Assembly: GCF_030445035.2 (NCBI RefSeq)
Contig: NC_080702.1
Coordinates: 28,412,053 to 28,476,052 of the forward strand
Reading direction: 5' to 3'
DNA from: Dasypus novemcinctus
Taxonomy: Eukaryota > Chordata > Mammalia > Cingulata > Dasypodidae
Length of the DNA: 64,000 nt
Both the position numbers and the translations under genes were made by a program. How positions within the stretch are numbered: position 1 is the first letter of the stretch; the number at the start of each line of letters is the position of its first letter. The notes below the pieces were generated by a model. It worked only from the letters and a program-made list of their open reading frames with translations. It had not been told where the DNA came from and ran no database searches. Shown piece by piece: positions 58,297 to 64,000 of this stretch.

Positions 58297-58468
58297 CAGA
58301 AACATTATTTCTGCCATGGTATGAATTTTTAGGACTATTCTACATACTTTCATTGGCATTAGGCTTTCTCCCATTATTTACACTTGGTTTCCCTTCGGCA
58401 TGAGTTCTCATATATTCTGTAAGGATGAGGACTGACGGCTTTCCCACACTTTCACATTTCAACGGTTT
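58297..58468 (-). pseudogene. Decayed thirteenth zinc finger after the stop codon
   Basis: Reading on past the TAG, the DNA continues KPLKCESVGKPSV, then TEYMRTHAEGKP. This is a finger remnant in which one base is missing between the two cysteine codons (TGTGAAAGTGTGGG where TGTGAAAAGTGTGGG is expected). It shows that the ancestral protein was at least one finger longer. It is now untranslated. Confidence 0.75.
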
Positions 58469-59573
58469 CTATCCAGTGTGTACCTTCACATGTTTTTGTA
58501 AGGATAATAGCCACTTGAAGCCTTTCCCACACTGAGTACATTGGTAAGGTTTCTCTTCACTGTGGGTTTTATCATGATTTTTTAAAGATGTGGACCAACT
58601 GAAAGCTTTCCCACACTTTTCACATTTATACAACTTCTCCCCAGTGTGTGTTTTGATATGAACTTGAAGGGACGTGTGCCAACGGAAGACTCTCCCACAG
58701 TAATTACACTCGTAGGGCTTTTCTTCAGTGTGAGTCCTTTCGTGGCTTCGACAAGAAGCAGCTCTACTGAAGGCTTTCCCACACTGTTTACATTCACTGG
58801 TGTTCTCCCCAGTGTGCATTCTCACGTGTCCTTTAAAGTACGGGAGCCAACGGAAGGCTTTCCCACAATACCTACATTCATAAGGCTTTTCCCCAGTATG
58901 AACTCTTTCGTGTCTTCGAAGTGAACTCGGGCAGCTGAGGGCTTTGCCACATTGATTACATTCGTAAGGTTTCTCTCCAGCGTGCATTTTCACGTGTCCT
59001 TGGAAGGATTCGTGTGAACTGAAGGCTTTCCCACAGAACTGACATTCGTAGGGTTTCTCTCCAGTGTGAGTTCTTTCGTGTCTTCTAAAGGAATGGTGGT
59101 AACTGAAGGCTTTTCCGCATTGTTCACAATGATAGGGTTTCTCTCCCGTGTGAACGCGCTCGTGTCTTCGAAAAGAAGTGGAACAGCCGAACGCTTTGGC
59201 ACACTGCTTACATTCATAGCGTTTCTCTCCGCTGTGTGTTACCAGGTGCCTTCTGAAGGATGCGGGATAAATGAACTCTTTGCCACACTCCTTACATTTA
59301 TATAGTTTCTTTCCACTGCGAATTATCACATAGGATCTCAGGGAGGAGGCGCGTCTGAAGACCTTCCCGCACCCCTGATACTCGTGTGTTTTGTGCATAG
59401 TAATAGACCTGATGTGCCGCTTGAGGGAGGAATGATGCATGAAGGTCTTTCCACATAAACTGCACATGTACGGATTTGCTCCCGGAGGCGTTTTCTTGGG
59501 CAGACGGAGATTTGGAACCTTGCACAAGGTTTCTCCACTTTCATTTTCAGAGACGACATCCCCCACATGATTT
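58469..59573 (-). CDS. KRAB zinc-finger protein, terminal exon (12 C2H2 units)
   Basis: This is the last coding exon of a KRAB zinc-finger protein, a nuclear DNA-binding repressor. A strong acceptor (TTTTGCAG at 59574-59581) precedes it, and its first base completes a codon split with the exon at 59978-60038. After about 30 linker residues (GDVVSENESGETLCKVPNLR) come twelve finger units. Units 3-12 have all C2H2 ligands and mostly HTGEKP-type linkers. Unit 1 (YMCSLCGKTF) has Ile where the last His is expected (HIRSI), though a later His may substitute. Unit 2 lacks its first Cys (EYQGC) and both His (SYVIIR). Translation ends in the linker after unit 12, HTG then TAG (58469-58471). The layout and leader resemble human ZNF14/ZNF136-type genes of 19p13; orthology cannot be settled here. 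Binding site unknown. Confidence 0.93.
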
Positions 59574-59977
59574 CTGCAAAACAGGTGGAAACACGTTATT
59601 AGTGCTATGTTTATTAATGATTATTACTAAGGATTAGAATTATTTTTATCACTTTCAGTGAGAGTAGTTTTCTGCCCTGTGTGAAGTAATTGAGAGTACA
59701 ATAAACATTCTGAATGCTCTGGAATACAATGAGACCCTAACAACCATTATTAAAGTATTTCTCATGTGGGGTTTCCTGATCTCCTTTTCAACTGGCATTG
59801 AGCTACGTTTCTAATACTGAACATGTCTGTCACATTTCAGAAAGAAAATATTCTTGGTGAAAATTCTCTGAAAATAAATTTGAAGTTTGGCTCATGCGTT
59901 TTGTTTGGTTTTTAAAATCCCATGATGTACTAAGACATTCTCTTGAGATGGTGCTTTGTCTTCTGAGAACAACTTAC
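59574..59977 (-). other. Intron of the ZNF gene
   Basis: Bounded by the donor GTAAGT at 59972-59977 and the acceptor CAG at 59574-59576 on the minus strand. It contains no recognised repeat or exon. Confidence 0.8.
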
Positions 59978-60038
59978 CGCGGATGTCTTGCCTGATTTTT
60001 GCGTCGATTTTCAATGTTAAGGTATTGCCATTTTTTCC
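59978..60038 (-). CDS. KRAB zinc-finger gene, 61-nt linker exon
   Basis: On the minus strand CTTTTAG precedes the exon and GTAAGT follows it. With one base from the KRAB-A exon it reads GKKWQYLNIENRRKNQARHP, then a split Arg codon. In human 19p13 KRAB-ZNF genes of this group the KRAB-A exon is followed by the same kind of short exon starting GKKW, taking the place of a KRAB-B box. The length of 61 nt keeps phase (1 in, 2 out). It connects the KRAB domain to the finger array. Confidence 0.88.
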
Positions 60039-60161
60039 CTAAAAGGCAAACACCGGGATCATTTCTTGTGAAATTTGCTCCAACCTGTTCTTTGCGTGTC
60101 TTTTGCCCAAAAATATCCTGGTGAGAAACTGATCCACTGGTTTTAAAGTGAGTCTCATCAT
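60039..60161 (-). CDS. In-frame 5' extension of the linker exon (alternative acceptor)
   Basis: A second acceptor, a long T-run then CAG (60162-60164), lies 123 nt upstream of the first. The 41 extra codons are open and in frame, starting DDETHFKTSGSVSHQDIFGQ and ending DPGVCLL directly before GKKW. The longer exon would be 60161 to 59978 (184 nt). The stronger polypyrimidine tract belongs to this upstream acceptor. Which form is used cannot be told from sequence; both keep the frame. Confidence 0.6.
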   Translation of the reverse strand: MMRLTLKPVDQFLTRIFLGKRHAKNRLEQISQEMIPVFAF

Positions 60162-60705
<544 letters not shown>

Positions 60706-61540
60706 CTAAAACATCCCACATATGTGAAAAACAAGGGGTGAGAATGTCAACCACGGAGGTCTACAGCCACTTCACAGAGAGTTCACTCAAAGATTCTGTG
60801 GACTACCGTTATTTACTCTGACTTAGTCGTCAGAACTGCGATGCGCTCCCCACGCTCCTTCCTCATAGATTCAACAGCACGACAAACACAGTGAACTTAT
60901 CTCTATAGTCTACTGGGATCGCTTCGCGTCTTAATGCTCTTTAAGAACAGAGTCCACAGCACCTTGGAGAAATGATAGAAATAATACACAGAAAATGCAA
61001 ATATTCCCTTTAATGACCATTACTAGCTTGTAAGAAAAATTACTTCATCTCCTTCCTCACTACCCACCACATCACTCAACGCACATGAAGCACAGGGTCC
61101 AACCTGGATAACATGTTAATGAACCAACACTCACTGAAGAACTAAAATGCTTTTCTTTTCTTCCACCAACCAACGTGAGATGCCAAAAGGCATTTGGAAG
61201 CCTACTTGCAATTAAGGTCCAGCTGGCCATTTAGTCTCAACTTGCAAGACACCTCAAAGAAATTCAAAAAAGTTGGTTTGAGAACCTCTGGGGGTGCGGC
61301 CCGGAATTAGCTGAAATTTGACGAGCACTTTACTGTTCTGCATAGGATTTAAAACTCTTCCCAGCTGCCTATTTGATGGAGAGAGAGGCTGAGGATGCAA
61401 ATGAACAGATAAAAGCCCTTCAGTCTCCGTTGTTCCAGCTGTTTACCGCAAAGAGAACACGCAGGACTACAACGAAAGAAGGCACAGGGGTCCCACAGGT
61501 TGGTTTGATTTGAGGAGTCTAGGATGAGCCAAACTGCTGT
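60706..61540 (-). other. Presumed first intron of the ZNF gene, low-copy sequence
   Basis: No recognisable exon or repeat. No convincing ATG followed by a splice donor was found on the minus strand here. Confidence 0.45.
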
Positions 61541-61959
61541 GCCTGGATGAACTGTCTCCTGGAGTCACTGATGCTCCACCGTGGGCACAGCAGCTGCCAA
61601 GCTTGTCTGCTCCAGAACATGGAGGCCACCGGCCCATCTTTTTCCTGTCTACATCAGAAGCAAACGGTCCCATCTCCAACAAGCAACACAACGCCAGAAT
61701 GGCCAAGAGGCTCAGCCCCCATTTACAACAAAAAATCGCCGATTATTACTGTGCAAAACACCCGGAACTGCCACAGCTGTTCTGTGACAAAGACCGAGTC
61801 ATCCTTCGTGTCTAGTGCTTCCTGTCCCAAGAGCACAGGAATCACACGGTGTGTGGAGTATTGTGAATTACAGGACATTATTCCAGGAGATCTTGAACAC
61901 ACTGAGGGAGAAACACGAAGTAGCAAAAAGCAACTGCAACTAAATGGACGCGGTTGCAG
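61541..61959 (+). pseudogene. TRIM-family first exon relic (partial RING, B-box 2)
   Basis: In one frame 61,562-61,670 reads ESLMLHRGHSSCQACLLQNM and then GPSFSCLHQ. This is the second half of a TRIM RING finger with two zinc ligands lost (CGHSFC became HRGHSSC, and the last CxxC became CLHQ). In another frame 61,697 onward reads MAKRLSPHLQQKIADYYCAK, then HPELPQLFCDKDRVILRV. A TAG (61813-61815) follows, then CFLSQEHRNHTVCGV, a B-box 2 with one cysteine replaced. The start of a coiled coil (TLREKHEVAK-like, frameshifted) runs to a perfect donor, CAG then GTAAGC at 61960. TRIM proteins are E3 ubiquitin ligases. With two frameshifts and a stop this copy is dead, and no PRYSPRY exon follows in the window. 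Confidence 0.78.
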
Positions 61960-62645
61960 GTAAGCCGAATCACAATACGTGAGGCCTCTGCGCTGACTAG
62001 AATAACAAATCCATACGCAGCACTGGCTTGGGAAATTAGAATGGAGAGGCCCCCTGGTCCTTAGGTCTAGGTTAAGGTCTCTGACACAGTTCTTAAAACA
62101 TTAGCAGAAATGCGTATCATCAGTAATGAAAACAGGGTTTTCCTCTAGATTCAAGGGTTTCGTCCTAGAGCCATGTGGAATGCAGGCATGCTGTCACTGA
62201 CAGTGAGCAGAAAGGTTCTGAACACCATCGTTCCCAAGAGAAATCTTTATTTCCCTGGAGATTTTATCTGGGTGGGGAGGGAAATTCAGGGGGAAATGAA
62301 TATTTTAAAAATATTTTTCCCTTTTCTACTTCTGGCTGGTAAGGAAAATCAGATTTCTTAAAGTAAGCCTGATAGTGCACTGCTTTGAAACTAATATTCT
62401 ATTTGTTTTCTTCTTTCTCTATTTGATCCACTGAAAAATGCTCTATCCTGTCATTGCTCAATGGTGACCACACAATGCTAAGAGCAAGACAAAATATAGA
62501 TAGATATTTATATAAAAGATTTACTATGCTTTATCTCCTTTGATATGTTCAACACTTACAAGCACATACTAATCTTATTACTCAAATGCGTGGCTCGGAT
62601 AGGTGATTTGATTTTCCTAAAATTAAGTACCAAGTAGTGATAAGG
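61960..62645. other. Low-copy sequence after the TRIM relic
   Basis: No coding exon or repeat was recognised. If the TRIM relic kept its structure, this would be its first intron. Confidence 0.4.
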
Positions 62646-63118
62646 AATCAAGAAACTGTCAGCCCCCTCTCAATCAGAAACAGAGGGGGCATCACCCTGC
62701 TAAAATCCTCAAGACTTGTGATTATTTTAGCAATGGAAGAACTTACAACACTGACAGAAAGACAGTGGTTACCAGAGGTCCTGAGGGGCGGGAGAACAAA
62801 GAACAGGTATAATATGGGACATTTGGGACACTGGAATTGTCCTGCGTGACATTACAATGACAGATATAAGCCATTCCACATTTTGTCAAAACCTATAAAA
62901 CTGCTGCACAAAGTGTAAATCATAAACTATAGTGCATGGATCAGTAGCAATGCTCCAATATGTGTTCATCAATTGTAACAAACGTACGACACTAATGAAA
63001 GATGTTATTGGGAGAAAGTGAGGAGTGGGGGAGAAGACAGTGGGGTATATGTGAATCCCTCTGTATTTTCCATGTATCATTCATGTAATCTAAAGCTTCT
63101 TTTAAAATTTAAAAAGTC
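62646..63118 (+). mobile_element. L1 3'-end insertion
   Basis: Same family as 41271-41835: AGCCCCCTCTCAATCAGAAA, GGTTACCAGAGGTCCTGAGG, CAATTGTAACAAACGTACGA and an ATCTAAAGCTTCTTTTAAAA tail. The 5' start is close to that of other copies. Target duplication not determined. Confidence 0.75.
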
Positions 63119-63479
63119 AGTTTGCCCATGATTATAAAAGGTCTGGGGGATTAAACAATGCTTGCCTCCAAAAGAATGTACATTCCTCTTCCTTCCATTC
63201 AAGAAGGAAACGGTTCACCACAAGCTACTCTCGAGGCTACCCTTGGAACTAATCTCACTTCCACACCCTCTGCAGGCGACTCCATGCCCACTGCAGGCAA
63301 AGCAGCGCGAGGGCCCAACCCCTGGCCACGGGAAACACCTAGCTACAGGGTGCCTCTGTTCCCTGTTCTCGAATACCCCCACCCACTGATGAGCACGTGC
63401 ATGGGACAGAGAAAAGGCTGCCACACAGAGACTCTAACCCTAAAGCGTACCTACTTGATAAGCGTTAAAACACAAAAGG
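63119..63479. other. GC-balanced sequence, possibly internal to an old LTR element
   Basis: A 191-codon open frame (63158-63733) crosses this part, but it matches no domain I know and has low-complexity Ser/Thr/Pro content. No exon signals were recognised. Confidence 0.3.
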
Positions 63480-64000
63480 AATACCTCCTTGGTACAAGGG
63501 TGAAAGGAGCTTCATCATATGGCAGCCTCAACAGTTCTTCACACAGAGGATCTACAGTGGTTTCTCTTAACAAAGGTTTACTGCCTAGTATGCAAAAAGG
63601 GGTTCATCTAGCAGGTGTGAGACTGGTTATCCTCAGAAGATGTACCTCACAAGGTTGGCCCTTCTCTTGTGCCTCGGTAGTGGGATTTTGGGTAGGAGTC
63701 ACCAACCTACTAAGAATGCCTCGCCGTGCTTAACTCTTTATGGAAACAGTATGGTTTACGCTGACCCCTCGTACTGCTGCTGGGAGGTTGGAATTTGTGT
63801 ACATATTAGGCAGAATGTGCCTATATAAGTTATCCACAATAAAATCTGGGTACTGAGACTCCAAAAATCAGCTTCCCTGATAGGTAACATTGCACATATG
63901 TTGTCAGGACTGTAAGTCCCTCCTTACCAGTAATTATTCTGAAGGTAAACAGATTGTTCTAATCTGCGGTCAGGTTTGTGTGCATGTGGCTACTTTGGCA
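63480..64000 (+). mobile_element. Probable old LTR, right end beyond the window
   Basis: A TATA-like CTATATAAG at 63821-63829, an AATAAA at 63838-63843 and a following GGTACTGAGACTCC with CAGCTTCCCTGATAGGTAAC resemble the U3-R-U5 order of old ERVL-class LTRs. The left boundary is a guess. No retroviral coding sequence is seen. Confidence 0.4.

Noticed and set aside
63158..63733. 191-codon open frame on the plus strand
   Set aside because: It has no recognisable domain, no start or splice context and compositionally biased Ser/Thr/Pro content, and it overlaps a probable old LTR. Treated as chance.

Overview
This window is mammalian nuclear DNA, almost certainly from a xenarthran and most likely an armadillo (Dasypus). 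The main evidence is about 24 copies of a tRNA-derived SINE. Its head carries RNA polymerase III A- and B-box-like motifs (such as TGGCCCAGTGGTTAGG and GGTTCAAACC), followed by a GC-rich body, an AATAAATCTTT tail and an A-run. This matches the DAS-SINE family described from the nine-banded armadillo. The rest is mostly LINE-1, split introns and old transposon relics, with no bacterial, phage or CRISPR features. No new functional system is visible; the interest lies in gene decay, duplication and retrotransposon chimeras.

Layout. 1-130 is a short GC-box/CCAAT-rich segment. 185-46,000 is almost continuous retrotransposon sequence: LINE-1s in both orientations, many nested inside one another; eleven short L1 3'-end-only insertions; DAS-SINEs of three architectures (long GC-rich, two-headed, short single-head), most with target-site duplications; two related LTRs (18997-19540 minus, 21785-22391 plus); and scattered low-copy sequence. 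At 8337-8903 a fragment matching the 5' UTR and first codons of casein kinase 1 alpha sits inside a LINE-1 and is fused in frame to its reverse-transcriptase segment.

47,200-60,705 (minus strand) is the gene-bearing part. A KRAB C2H2 zinc-finger gene of the ZNF14/ZNF136-like type is visible from its KRAB-A exon (60579-60705) through a linker exon (59978-60038, with an in-frame extended form to 60161) to a terminal finger exon (58469-59573). These join in phase to about 430 codons; the exon carrying the start codon lies beyond the window or was not recognised. An older diverged copy of the locus lies at about 47,200-52,376. It holds a decayed finger exon broken by a DAS-SINE and cut off by a Tigger1 DNA transposon (52377-54570). 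Both copies share a TAG stop in the same inter-finger linker, so the truncation of the protein predates the duplication.

61,541-61,959 (plus strand) is a decayed TRIM-family first coding exon (partial RING, B-box 2, start of coiled coil) upstream of the KRAB exon and opposite to it. The window ends in another L1 3' end and a probable old LTR.

Repeat names rest on recognition by eye. Boundaries supported by target-site duplications are good to a few bases; the others are approximate.
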